64,000 nucleotides of DNA from Panopea generosa. Lineage: Eukaryota; Mollusca; Bivalvia; Adapedonta; Hiatellidae. Position 1 is the stretch's first letter. Every line of letters starts with the position of its first letter. The stretch is from contig CM055906.1 of NCBI GenBank assembly GCA_029582155.1, positions 11,403,101 through 11,467,100 on the forward strand, given 5' to 3'. Below are positions 23,516-35,844 of the stretch, one piece after another. The notes under the pieces were generated by a model. It worked only from the letters and a program-made list of their open reading frames with translations. It was not told the origin of the DNA and made no database searches. Both the position numbers and the translations under genes were made by a program.

Positions 23516-24470
23516 ATTGTTGACAGCAGATACATATAAACAATGAAGTCACTGTTGACAGTGGAGACATGTAAACAGTGAAGTCACTGTTGACAGCAGA
23601 CACATGTAAACAATGTAGTCTCTGTTGACACCAGACACATGTAAACAATGTAGTCTCTGTTGACATTAGACACATGTAAACAATGAAGTCTCTGTTGACA
23701 TCAGACAATTGTAAACAATGTAGTCACTGTTGACATCAGACACATGTAAACAATGTAGTCACTGTTGACATTAGACACATGTTAACAATGTAGTCTTTGT
23801 TGACATCAGACAATTGTAAACAATGTAGTCTCTGTTGCCATTAGACACATGTAAACAATGTAGTCTCTGTTAACATCAGACACATGTAAACAATGTAGTC
23901 TCTGTTGACATCAGACACATGCAAACAATGTAGTCTCTGTTGACATCAGACAATTGTAAACAATGTAGTCACTGTTGACATTAGACACATGTAAACAATG
24001 TAGTCTCTGTTGACATTAGACACATGTAAACAATGTAGTCTCTGATGACATCAGAGAATTGTAAACGATGTAGTCTCGGTTGACATAAGACACATGTAAA
24101 CAATGTAGTCTCTGTTGACATTAGACACATGTAAATAATGTAGACTGTTGACATCAGACACATGTAAACAATGTAGTTAATGTTGACATCAGACAATTGT
24201 AAACAATGTAGTCACTGTTGACAGCAACACATGTAAACAATGAAGTCATTGTTGACATCAGAGACATATAAACAATGTAGTAACTGTTAACAGCAGAGAC
24301 ATATAAACAATGTAGTCACTGTTGACATCAGAGACACATGTAAACAATGTAGTCACTGTTGACAACAGAGACGTATAAACAATGTGTTCACTGTTGACAG
24401 CAGAGACATATAAACAATGTATTCACTGTTGACAGCAGAGACATATAAACAATGAAGTCTGTTGATAGGA
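23516..24470. repeat. Minisatellite, 35-bp unit, about 27 copies (downstream of SLC27)
   Basis: The unit core is CTGTTGACATCAGACACATG followed by TAAACAATGTAGT. The array lies about 0.6 kb after the SLC27 stop codon. Confidence 0.95.
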
Positions 24471-24904
24471 CAAATAAAATATTATTGATTAATTTACTGA
24501 AACCAACTCATTGAAAATATATATTGGAAAATAAACAATTGCTGGTAATCAGGATCTATGTAGAGAAGGAAATGCAACTGATTTAGATGTTATGACATTT
24601 GTGTAGTCACACAATGTTGCGAAATCCCACTTTCAAATATCCTAACTTTCAGTAATGTCAGAAATACAAATTAAAATTCTTTCTTTACACAATGGAATTT
24701 TCTACAAAATGAGACAATTTTTATGTTTTTTTAATTATTATAATAATAGTTATCATTATTATGCAAAAAGTTCATTTTCATATGTCACTTTATTTATTTA
24801 TAAGGTTTTAAAATTATTAAAAATTAAATATTATTTTTAAATATATAATGATAACAAAACCACCCAGAAAAATCGTTTTCACTGTGGCTTCATAGTTGAT
24901 TGAT

Positions 24905-25140
24905 TTGCCGGGCCCGATTAGCTCAGTCGGTTACGCGTCTGAATATCAATCCAGGGGTCGTGAGTTCGAATCCCCGCCTGGCAACAGTCTCAGTGATGAT
25001 TGATATACGACATTGTGTCTCATTATCATTCGTCTCTCACCGCTGTTTCAAGTGGGAAAGTTATCAGTCACTTGCAGAGATGGGGTGTGCTCGAGTACTG
25101 GTTAATCCCAGGAAACAGATAATCATTAAGTGTTTGCGAG
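24905..25140 (+). mobile_element. tRNA(Lys)-like SINE, family B, best-preserved copy
   Basis: The head CCCGATTAGCTCAGTCGGTT and B box AGTTCGAATCC resemble tRNA-Lys. The body has TCTCACCGCTGTTTCAAGTG and GTGCTCGAGTACTGGTTAA. This is a retrotransposed SINE rather than a working tRNA gene, because the D- and anticodon-stem pairing is imperfect and a conserved non-tRNA body follows. Confidence 0.82.
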
Positions 25141-25149
25141 CTCATTACG

Positions 25150-28140
25150 TTTTTCCAAACTGTAACCATGTACTTGTGCATCAATTACACCTTGATAATT
25201 CAGACTGACATGATAACAAGTTCTTATTGTATAAACAACATCGCTTTTAATTGATTTATGCTGACAAACAATGGTCTGTCATATTTATCACACATTGTCA
25301 TGTGTTTGTTGATGGTAATTCGACCGGATAAAGTATTACCAAATAGTGTAGTAGTGCACCATGGATATTTATAAAGCATTTCCACTTATATTGCGGTTTC
25401 ATTCGGTGGATGCCAGCAAAAGCTTTATAATGGGGCCCGAGTGTATTCCTTTTGTAAACTGTATTGTTATAAATGTTTTAAAGGGAGACAACTATAAGGT
25501 CCTTCATGTATTGTTGTGTGATTTATCTCATTTATTCAGAAGACCTGTGAACAAAGTAATGGCCTCTGTTTACCAATATTTTACTTCAGTATTTGAAATC
25601 TTAATTAAGTTTTGACTGGTTATTTACCTATTATATGATCAGTACCAATAAAACCATATGCAGTTTTACTGGAGTCAGTCTAAAATCATGATCACCTGGT
25701 TGCTTCTCTTAGATATAAGTCTTTAAATATTTAAGTATATGTTGATAAAACATTGGTCAGGTAAATTTAAATGTGTTGATCAAACAAAACTAGTGTATGT
25801 ACATATGGAAAAAGTAGATAATATAATATCATCGCATTCCAACAACTAAAATATTTTTTCAAATGTTTGCCTTTTTATTTAAAGTAACATATGTTTTTCA
25901 TTTTATTTTATCAAATCATTATTTGATTTAAACTAGATGCTAGTTTGATTTGTTGTTAATTAAATATTAGCAAAACATTAGAATTTGCTAGTCTGATTTT
26001 ATTGTAAATCAAGAATTTTATATTTGTGTCTGTGTTTTTATACTATGTTTGCAAATAATATACAAGTTTTAGAGTAACTAACAACATAGCTTAGTCCATT
26101 AATGATACATAAGTTAGTCTTTCTGGTTAGTTATGGGCATTGACAATCATGAGTCAAAATGTTTATTTGTTTTGTAAAATTTAATGAAGTATTTGTAATT
26201 CTGTAATTCTGTTGGGTTTTTTTCTGAGGATTTCTAAATTAAATTTTAAGGAGGTGTTAAAAAAGGTGCTATTTGCATAGATGCAAAGAATACAGATTGT
26301 ACATTTTAGTTTATGTCCTGAAACAGAGGATGTAAAGCAAAAATGTTGTATTTGCATATATGCAAAGAACAATGGTAGCACTATTTTGCCTTACACTTTT
26401 CATACATTATAATTGTAGTATATAACTGGATTCTTCTCATATACAACTATCTGTAAATTGTCCTTCCAGTTCAGATGTGTTGCATGTAAAGTCATAGTTA
26501 ACACCAACTATATTGAGTTAATGGTATGGTCTTGTGTCTTTGGTTTTGCATTGTAGCTAGGCTCACTCACCGTAGTTTGGTCTGTACATTTTTTTCTTGT
26601 TGTTCGCAAATAACTATCTATACAAATATATATTTTCATCCCCTGAAGAAGGAGTAATATATTCCGGTAGCGATCAGGTTTTTTTAAATTTGTTTTAAAG
26701 AATATAGTATTATTTGGGTGTATTATTTTATTATCTCTCTATATATATGTATATATAATGACAATCAGATAAATGTTCGGAGGAATAGAGAAGAATATAA
26801 AAATCTTTCATCGGTTTAAGATACGTAACAGAAAATACTTCCATACAAAATTCTCAGCGTATTTTTATCGGCTATGGATTTTTCCTCCTACATCCCCGCC
26901 ACATGCTTATCCTACCCTCTTCGTGCTTTGATGTAACATCATTCATAAAATCCTCACGATGTGACAAATAAGTTGCACTCAGATAATTGTTCCATAAATT
27001 CTATAATAACCTTGTACTTTTATAAAATATAGTCTGGAACAAAACTCACACAGTTGGGGTTGTATACAAGAAAAATATTTTTCATGGGTTTATCTTTGTG
27101 GATTGAAAATTACTGTTTTGGTGGTCACTCGGCAGATTTGTCCATCCGCACCTCAAACCAATAAAAGATACTAATATTCCATCCCAAGTGCTGATAGTTA
27201 TCACGAGGGATTTTCTACTTGATAAAGCAATGAAAGATTCTCTTCCTTGCATACAAAACACACGGAATAATTGTTTCAATGTAACTGATCATCATTTTTT
27301 TTACCATAATCACTTTTAAGATATTTATGTCTCCTCTTTTTATACTGAATATTGAAGCGCAAAAAGGTTAGGAAAACACATTGGTTGGTGTCAGAAGCTA
27401 TTTTAAACCAGGTAAAAAACTTAGTTATCTGTTACCGGGTATGTAAGAATAATGGTTTATACATTGGATGCAATTTTTATACAATTTTTGTACAAATATC
27501 AATATTGCTTCTTTTGCTGTTCAACCAAATGTTTAAGTTTCTGCATTATTTGCTCAAATATCAAACTTGTATAAAATCACTCAGGTCCATTTTCCATTTT
27601 GAATCATTTGGTTTGTATATAAATGAGCGATTTATTCCAATGCTTATACTTGAGTCATATTATATCTGTGAGCAAAACATAAAGCCAAAATTGCAATCAC
27701 TGTCAACCCAGTTATATGTTACAATCAACTGATTTGATATTCAGTTTGTGATATATGTGTTGTTAAAATAAAAGCGAAACCAGTATTTAACTATTTTTTG
27801 TTATGTGAACTATATTTTAAAAGATTTTTTAGAGTTGTACATTAATTTATCCTGTTATATACAACTACGGGTTACTATAAATAAGAGCTTGTATGTTACC
27901 ATATGCAACACTAGTTTTGCAATATATAAACTGTTACTGCAAATTGTATGTTTGGGGTTCAGACCTTCTAATATCATATGCAACACTAGTGTTGCAATAT
28001 ATAATGTATTATTGCAAATAGTATGTACACATTTCCTACCTCCTAATACTATTTGTACCACTAGTTTTTTAAATTGATAAATTATTACGGTAATAAGATG
28101 AACAAATTCTTACCTTCTAATTCTGTATTCATTACTAGTT
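25150..28140. other. AT-rich intergenic stretch, no gene seen
   Basis: No family-level coding similarity. An 84-codon open frame at 25361-25615 has no recognisable domain or splice signals and is left unannotated. Near 26644-26680 there is a short CTGAAGAAGGAG-type motif of retroelement appearance. Confidence 0.5.
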
Positions 28141-28144
28141 TTTC

Positions 28145-28440
28145 AGTCTATAAATAATTATTGCAATTGTCCCATCTCCATATGCAACACTCAATGAGCA
28201 ATCTATAAATTATTATTGCAATTGTCCCATCTCTATATGCAACACTAAATGAGTAATCTATAAATTATTATTGCAATTGTCCCATCTCTATATGCAACAC
28301 TAAATGAGTAATCTATAAATTATTATTGCAATTGTCCCATCTCTATATGCAACACTAAATGAGCAATCTATTAATTATTATTGCAATTGTCCCATCTCTA
28401 TATGCAACACTAAATGAGTAATCTATAAATTATTATTGCC
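28145..28440. repeat. Minisatellite, 55-bp unit, about 5 copies
   Basis: The unit includes TATAAATTATTATTGCAATT and CTCTATATGCAACACTAAAT. Weaker related segments (ATATGCAACACTAGT) lie upstream at about 27900-28070. Confidence 0.9.
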
Positions 28441-28889
28441 AAAAGTGTGAACAAATTCCCTACATCCTTATGATATACAACAGTAGTTTTGTAGCAATAA
28501 ATACATAAAACTTTTGAGCTCAGTACCAGAATTCCTGTTTATTTCATATAGCTTTACATATACATTATGTGCCAGAAATTTGTGAATCAGTAGTGAGACA
28601 ATTTTTGATTTCTTGTATTCATTGTTTAAAGGAAGTTAGTCGGGAAAATCCCAATGAATGTGTTTAAAAAATAAAATTAACTTTAAAATCAATATAATGC
28701 TTATAATTATCATTTATAACTAAAGTATATGATTTATGCTCTCAAATTTAAACTCTTTCCAAACATGACAAAAACGAAATTATAATCAGAGTGATGAAAT
28801 TGAAAGGTAATTCCCAATTCTAATAATAGATATCATGTATGGATCATTTGTTGACCTTCACCTTGTCATTCAGACTTATCCCAAATTCA

Positions 28890-29085
28890 ACTAGTCTGTA
28901 GAATGGACCTAGCTCACTGATTGGGTCCGTTAAATAGCAGTGTTGGGAAAGCCACATTTGAGCATGTTCATTGGTCAGTTACTTCAGCTGAAATTTCAAT
29001 TGCTATGAATTGTGGGACAGGCATAGAATTCCCTGCTTTTTCATTGGGGGTTTATAGACCCGATTTGGAAGAAAGACTAAAATTT
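28890..29085 (+). mobile_element. Dispersed non-autonomous repeat, copy 1
   Basis: Begins TAGTCTGTAGAATGGACC and includes GCTATGAATTGTGGGACAGG. The reverse complement of about 48395-48605 matches it over about 200 bp. No clear tRNA head; element type unknown. Confidence 0.6.
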
Positions 29086-29677
29086 AACAGTAAGAAACTA
29101 AGATGACTGATCAAATCAAAGTCAAATTTGGTATTTCGAAAAAAGTTTGGGAATTTTAAGTGGTAAAGTACTTTAGTCTAACCAGGTTAGGAAAATTGTT
29201 TTAGGAAATCTTGATAAAGAGAGCTCAGTGATACATTGGGGAAAATATTCTTTCTTTCCCTGAGAAACTTTTAGACTACTTTGCCCCACAGAGTTGATCA
29301 TTTTATGTCACTTGATTCAGAAAAAAATAAGTAAATAAGAATATTTTATGTATGTTTAATTTGAATTTTTTATATAAAAAAATATAGATAAGAGGTTATA
29401 TAATCAAGATGTTTTGTTTGCATTCTTTAACCTTGTTTGTTATACTTTGATATTTTGTATTTATATATATAATGTCTTTACCTGTATTAATGTTAAATCA
29501 TAAATTTTTACACAATGCACATCAGTTGTTTCAAATATGTATCTTATGATTTATTTATTTAAAAAAAAAACTTTCAAAATATGAATGTCAATTGTTTTAT
29601 AGAGAAAATTTAAAATATCTTAATGAAATATTTTTTACCACTGTATTAGCACTGAAGTGGTGTGATTGCAATTTCCA

Positions 29678-30762
29678 GCTATGTAGGTCTCACCATGCAG
29701 TTGAACTTTGTTCTTTGTTCTATATAAACTAAGGTCTCATCATGCAGTTGAACTTTGTTCTTTGTTCTATATAAACTAAGGTCTCACCACGCAGTTGAAC
29801 TTTGTTCTTTGTTCTATATAAACTAAGGTCTCACCATGCAGTTGAACTTTGTTCTTTGTTCTATATAAACTAAGGTCTCATCACGCAATTGAACTTTGTT
29901 CTTTGTTCTATATAAACTAAGGTCTCATCACGCAGTTGAACTTTGTTCTTTGTTCTATATAAACTAAGGTCTCACCACGCAGTTGAACTTTGTTCTTTGT
30001 TCTATATAAACTAAGGTCTCACCACGCAGTTGATCTTTGTTCTTTGTTCTATATAATTTAAGGTCTCACCACGCAGTTGAACTTTGTTCTTTGTTCTATA
30101 TAAACTAAGGTCTCACCACGCAGTTGAACTTTGTTCTTTGTTCTATATAAACTAAGGTCTCATCACGCAGTTGAACTTTGTTCTTTGTTCTATATAAACA
30201 TAGGTCTCACCACGCAGTTGAACTTTGTTCTTTGTTCTATATAAACTAAGGTCTCACCATGCAGTTGAACTTTGTTCTTTGTTCTATATAAACTAAGGTC
30301 TCATCACGCAGTTGAACTTTGTTCTTTGTTCTATATAAACTAAGGTCTCACCACGCAGTTGAACTTTGTTCTTTGTTATATATAAACTAAGGTCTCACCA
30401 TGCAGTTGAACTTTGTTCTTTGTTCTATATAAACTAAGGTCTCATCACGCAATTGAACTTTGTTCTTTGTTCTATATAAACTAAGGTCTCATCATGCAGT
30501 TGAACTTTGTTCTTTGTTCTATATAAACTAAGGTCTCACCACGCAGTTGAACTTTGTTCTTTGTTCTATATAAACTAAGGTCTCACCATGCAGTTGAACT
30601 TTGTTCTTTGTTCTATATAAACTAAGGTCTCATCACGCAGTTGAACTTTGTTCTTTGTTCTATATAAACTAAGGTCTCACCACGCAGTTGAACTTTGTTC
30701 TTTGTTCTATATAAACTAAGGTCTCACCACGCAGTTGAACTTTGTTCTTTGTTCTATATAAA
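29678..30762. repeat. Minisatellite, 47-bp unit, about 23 copies
   Basis: The unit includes AAGGTCTCACCACGCAGTTG and ends TTTGTTCTATATAAACT. Units are nearly identical (differences mainly CAC/CAT and ACG/ATG), which suggests recent amplification. Confidence 0.95.
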
Positions 30763-30862
30763 ATGAAGACCAGGATTTCCACAGTAAAAAAGTAATTCCA
30801 AGTATTATTTTTTTCCATAGCAGAAATTTATCTGCACATAAAAGTGTACATTAACCCTTAAC

Positions 30863-31085
30863 TTCATATAGATGCCTTTGGACACCTCTAATATAGACGC
30901 CTTTGGACACCTCTAATATAGACGCCTTTGGACACTTAATATAGAAGGCTTTTGAATTATTGTGTGAATATGGTTTATATTAACTGACAGAGTGGTAAAC
31001 AGTGCAGGAAGTGTTCAGAGCAATCTGAACTCTTCCTGCACTGTTTTCAAAGGCCTTCTGTGATTGGTGCGGGAAAACGTGTATC
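30863..31085 (+). mobile_element. Palindromic dispersed repeat, copy 2, with a triplicated end
   Basis: Inverted relative to the copy at 2955-3152. It contains the foldback GCAGGAAGTGTTCAG / CTGAACTCTTCCTGC and then AAAGGCCTTCTGTGATTGGT. Its left end, ATAGACGCCTTTGGACACCT, is present three times in tandem (25-bp period), but only once in copy 1. Confidence 0.7.
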
Positions 31086-31089
31086 TATG

Positions 31090-31970
31090 GAGTAAAGGGT
31101 TAACTGGTAGGTTGACCAGCTTGTTTTTAAAGACAGTGAAATGAATACCTAATTTTTAAAAAAAATATCTCCTTGAATGTCATAAAAACATCTATATGTT
31201 GAAATCCTATAAAAGTCACATTTTTAACACCAGTGATGTCTTATTGCAGTATATGCTATTCCAATGTTTTCTCTACTGTCTGCAGCAAGAAATCACAACA
31301 CTATGAATCATTTTGAAAATATTTCAAACCAAATTTCATAGGACTTTTTTAAAGCCTAATGGCCATGTTACTGTGGCAAAAAGTGAGTAGCTGTGTAGTG
31401 ACATACGACAATATTAATATCAAAGTATATTAGAACAACTGTATGCATTCAGTAAGTAAGCAAAGTTGATTTAATTTGTGATTTTGTGGTTAATTATTAA
31501 CTTTTACAGTTATGGTGAAACCATAAATAGTTTATATAATTGTTGATAATTTGAAATAATAAAAGTTATATGCAATATTACTGACTTATAGTTTTAAAGA
31601 TAGCCTGAGAAACACTGAGGGGTCATGATGTGTTGGTAGTATTAGGGACAATTGTATTTACGTCTCAGCTGGTAGCTAACTAGGATATTTCCTACAGGAT
31701 ATAAAACAATTTATAAAATGGGTTTATGTGATAGAATTTTCAATTGGGTCCACAGTATCCGTCCGTCCATCTGTCCGTGCCACTATATGGTGTTTAGAGA
31801 TAAGGGAATAGAAGGGAATAGAAGTAAACCTAAAACCATTGATTTGGGGACTATGAACCACTTTATGGACTTAAAAATGAGTGAAATTATTGCTTGAAAA
31901 ATCCCTTAAACCGAAATTATTGGGAAGTCCATCTGTCTTTCCACCCATCCATCCATCCTTATGCCCGCGC
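31090..31970. other. Intergenic, no gene seen
   Basis: AT-rich. Contains short GTCCGTCCATCTGTCC and CCATCCATCCATCC microsatellite-like stretches near 31755-31785 and 31940-31960. Confidence 0.5.
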
Positions 31971-31971
31971 A

Positions 31972-33637
31972 GATTGGTTGGTCCCCCTTGTACAGCACAT
32001 CCGGTGTTGTACAGTCATAGAAGGCTACCGGATTGGTTGGTCCCGCTCGTACAGTACATCAAGTGTTATACAGGCATAGAAGGTAGCGGATTGGTTGGTC
32101 TTGCTTGTATAGCACATCTGGTGTTTTACAGGCAAAGAAGGCTACTAGATTGGTTGGTCCCACTTGTACAGCACATCCGGTGTTGTACAGGCATAGAAGG
32201 CTACCGGATTGGTTTATCCCGCTTGTATAACACATCCGGTATTGTGCAGGCATTGAAGGTAGTGGATTGGTTGGTCCTGCTTGTACAGCACATCCAGTGT
32301 TTTACAGGCAAAGAAGGCTACTGGATTGGTTGGTCCCACTTGTACAGCACATCCGGTGTTATACAGGCATAGAAGGCTACCAGATTGGTTTATCCCGCTT
32401 GTATAACACATCCGGTATTGTGCAGGCATAGAAGGTAGTGGATTGGTTGGTCCTGCTTGTACAGCACATTCAGTGTTTTACGGGCAAAGAAGGCTACCGG
32501 ATTCGTTGGTCCTACTTGTACAGCACATCCGGTGTTATACAGGCATAGAAGGCTACCAGATTGATTGGTTCCGCTTGTGTAACACATCAAGTGTTATACA
32601 GACATAGAAGGCTGCAGATTTGTTGGTCCCGCTTGTACAGCACACCCAATGTTATACAGGCATAGAAGGCTACCAGATTGGTTGGTCCCGCTTGTACAGC
32701 ACATCCGGTGTTATACAGGCATAGAAGGCTACTGGATTGGTTGGTCCCGCTTGTACAGCGCACCCGGTGTTATACAGGCATAAAAGGCTAGTGGATTGGT
32801 TGGTCCGGCTTGTACAGCGCATCTGGTGTTATACAGGCATAGAAGGCTACCAGATTAATTGGTTTCGTTTGTGTAACACATCCAGTGTTATACAGGCAAA
32901 GAAGGTACCAGATTGGTTGGTCCCGCTTGTACAGCACATCAAGTGTTATACAGGCATAGAAGGTTAGCCAATTGGTTGGTCCCGCTTGTACAGTGCAACC
33001 AGTGTTATACAGGCATAAAAGGCTAGTGGATTGGTTGGTCCCGCTTGTACAGCGCACCCGGTGTTATACAGGCATAGAAGGCTAGCGGATTGGTTGGTCC
33101 CGCTTGAACAGCACATCCGGTGTTATACAGGCATAGAAGGCTAGCCAATTGGTTGGTCCCACTTGTACAGCGCACCCAGTGTTATACAGGCATAGAAGGT
33201 TAGCCAATTGGTTGGTCCCACTTGTACAGCGCACCCAGTGTTATACAGGCATAAAAGGCTAGTGGATTGGTTGGTACCGCTTGTACAGTGCACCAAGTTT
33301 ATACAGGCATAGAAGGCTAGCGGATTGGTTGGTCCCGCTTGTACAGCACATCCGGTGTTATACAGGCAAAGAAGGCTACTGGATTGGTTGGTCCCACTTG
33401 TACAGCGCACCCGGTGTTATACAGGCATAGAAGGCTAGCGGATTGGTTGGTCCCGCTTGTACAGCACATCCTGTGTTATACAGGCATAGAAGGCTACTGG
33501 ATTGGTTGGTCCTGCTTGTACAACGCATCCGGTGTTATACAGGCATAGAAGGCTAGCGGATTGGTTGGTCCCGCTTGTACAGCGCATCTGGTGTTATACA
33601 GGCATAGAAGGCTACCAGATTGATTGGTTTCGCTTAA
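31972..33637. repeat. Minisatellite, about 59-bp unit, about 28 copies
   Basis: The unit includes GGATTGGTTGGTCCCGCTTG and ends GTGTTATACAGGCATAGAAG. It is more GC-rich than its surroundings. Open frames on both strands follow the period and are not genes. Confidence 0.95.
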
Positions 33638-34050
33638 GTTCATCTAGTGTCGTAGAAACGAGTTCATATCTTTTAAACTTGTACCGTAGATACGAGTTCA
33701 ACCTCATCCAAAATTAGTGCCATAGATACAAGTTCAACTCTTTTCAACTAGTGCCATTCAAAATATCTTGTTCTCGAGAATTAAAAAATATATACATTTT
33801 TATGCCCATGATGAACAGTTTTGGAGATATAACTGTTTAAACTATTGTTCTTTTGTTTAAAGGTCCATTTCTATATGCCATTAAAGATTCATGACACTAA
33901 AATTACGAAATACATATTTTTTAATAATAATAATAAAAACAGTTATTAACGAGTGAACACATTTGAATAAATTCAATCTTCCTTGAGGTCCTCTACATAT
34001 TAACAAAGAAAAACAATTATTTAATATAGTAACACAATAATAAACAAACA

Positions 34051-34086
34051 ATAATGTGTGTGCGTGTGTGCATGCGTGTGTGTGTT
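34051..34086. repeat. (GT)n-rich microsatellite
   Basis: Imperfect TGTGTGCGTGTGTGCATGCG stretch. Confidence 0.7.
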
Positions 34087-34182
34087 TATCCACCTATTTT
34101 GATGAAATACATTTGTTGTTATCAGATTTGGTATCATTTCTATGTTATATGTCGTTTTCAGTTTTGCATGTGGTCAATTTTA

Positions 34183-35081
34183 CAATGGTTACCATAGAGA
34201 ATTATTGATATAATATCTAGACAATGGCTACCAAAGAGAATCATTGATATACTATCTAGACAATGGTTACCATAAAGAATCATTGATATAACATTTAGAC
34301 AACGGTTACCATAGAGTATCATTGGTATAATATCTAGACAGCTGTTACCATAGAGCACCATTGATATAATATCTAGACAATGGTTACCATAGAGTGTCAT
34401 TGATAAAATATCTAGACAACAATTACCATAAAGCACTATTGGTATAATATCTAGACAACGGTTACCATAGAGTATCATTGATATAATATCTAGACAACAG
34501 TTACCATAAAGCACCATCGATATAATATCTAGACAACAGTTACCATAGAGCACCATCGATATAATATCTAGACAACGGTTACCATAGAGCACCATTGATA
34601 TAATATCTAGACATCGGTTACCATAAAGCACCATTGGTATAATATCTAGACAACGGTTACCATAGAGTATCATTGATATAATATCTAGACAACAGTAACC
34701 ATAGAGCATCATTGATATAATATCTAGATAACGGTTACCATAGAGCACCATTGATATAATATCTAGACAACAGTTACCATAGAGTATCATTGATGTAATA
34801 TCTAGACAACAGTTACCATAGAGCACCATTGATATAATATCTAGACAACAGTAACCATAGAGCATCATTAATATAATATCTAGACAACGATAACCATAGA
34901 GCACCATTGATATAATATATAGACAACAGTTACCTTAAAGCACCATTGGTATAATATCTAGACAACGGTTACCATAGAGTATCATTGATGTAATATCTAG
35001 ACAACGATAACCATAGAGCACCATTGATATAATATCTAGACAACAGTTACCTTAGAACACCATTGATATAATATCTAGACA
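34183..35081. repeat. Minisatellite, 39-bp unit, about 23 copies
   Basis: The unit includes AATATCTAGACAACGGTTAC and CATAGAGCACCATTGATAT. The 39-bp period is divisible by three, so a minus-strand frame stays open for about 249 codons. It reads as a simple repeat, not a protein family. Confidence 0.95.
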
Positions 35082-35089
35082 AAATGATT

Positions 35090-35840
35090 TGTTTGGAGTT
35101 TAAGCATACAAGACGACATATTTTGTTATTATTTCTTTACAATATATTTAGGCAAACATGTTAGCATTGATGTAATGTTATTGTTAGTTTGTGGCCAGAC
35201 TCTTTTGTCTGCAATCGGTTTTTATTATATGCATATATACCATATAGACAAATAATAACATTTGTTTTATTGCGTTTTTTACGCTATGGCCACAGAGAAG
35301 TCGTTTTTATATACCACAATATTACGCTACGTTTGTTAACCGCAACATTAATATACGACTCATCACGATATACTTGTTTTTGCATGAAACATACCACCTG
35401 AGGTGGAAAGGATGAAACCTGAAATGTGTTGATTTTAATTAAGGCTCACTTTCAGGACGTGATACATAAGTGTACTTTCTAAACTGGGTTGGCAGATAAG
35501 TTTGGGTTTTACTTAATCTGCAATGTTCATTTATCCTAATCATAGATAGAATTAAATTCTGTATATCTTCCACAGTGTTTTCTATACTTTCTGGTTATTT
35601 TGGATAACTGAGCCCTGGCTAATACTAGTCTATCCACGAACCTGATATCTCCCGATATCTCCTCATCGGGATGGGTTCGTTCTACAGACTAGGCTTATAC
35701 TGAAAATAAAGAGCTTCTCAAGTCAACGCTAGAGGGCAAAATCAGAGTCGGACTAACAGCTGATGCTCAGTAACATGGAGTCTGGTAGTTTATTGTTTTG
35801 CTAATGCTCTTTTTCAGAAGATGTCATTAATAATGTATAT
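35090..35840. other. Spacer between the 39-bp and 86-bp arrays, no gene seen
   Basis: Contains a small inverted repeat at about 35625-35692 (TAGTCTATCCACGAACC ... GGTTCGTTCTACAGACTA). Confidence 0.5.
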
Positions 35841-35844
35841 GTAT

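Noticed and set aside
24905..24985. Functional tRNA-Lys gene
   Set aside because: The A and B boxes and the general layout fit, but the D- and anticodon-stem pairing is imperfect and a SINE body shared with two other copies follows.
25361..25615. 84-codon ATG-started frame
   Set aside because: No recognisable domain, AT-rich codon use like the surrounding non-coding DNA, and no splice context.
34158..34907. 249-codon minus-strand frame with a GNRCLDIISMVLY repeat
   Set aside because: The 39-bp unit is divisible by three, so any stop-free unit stays open. No domain and no flanking coding sequence.
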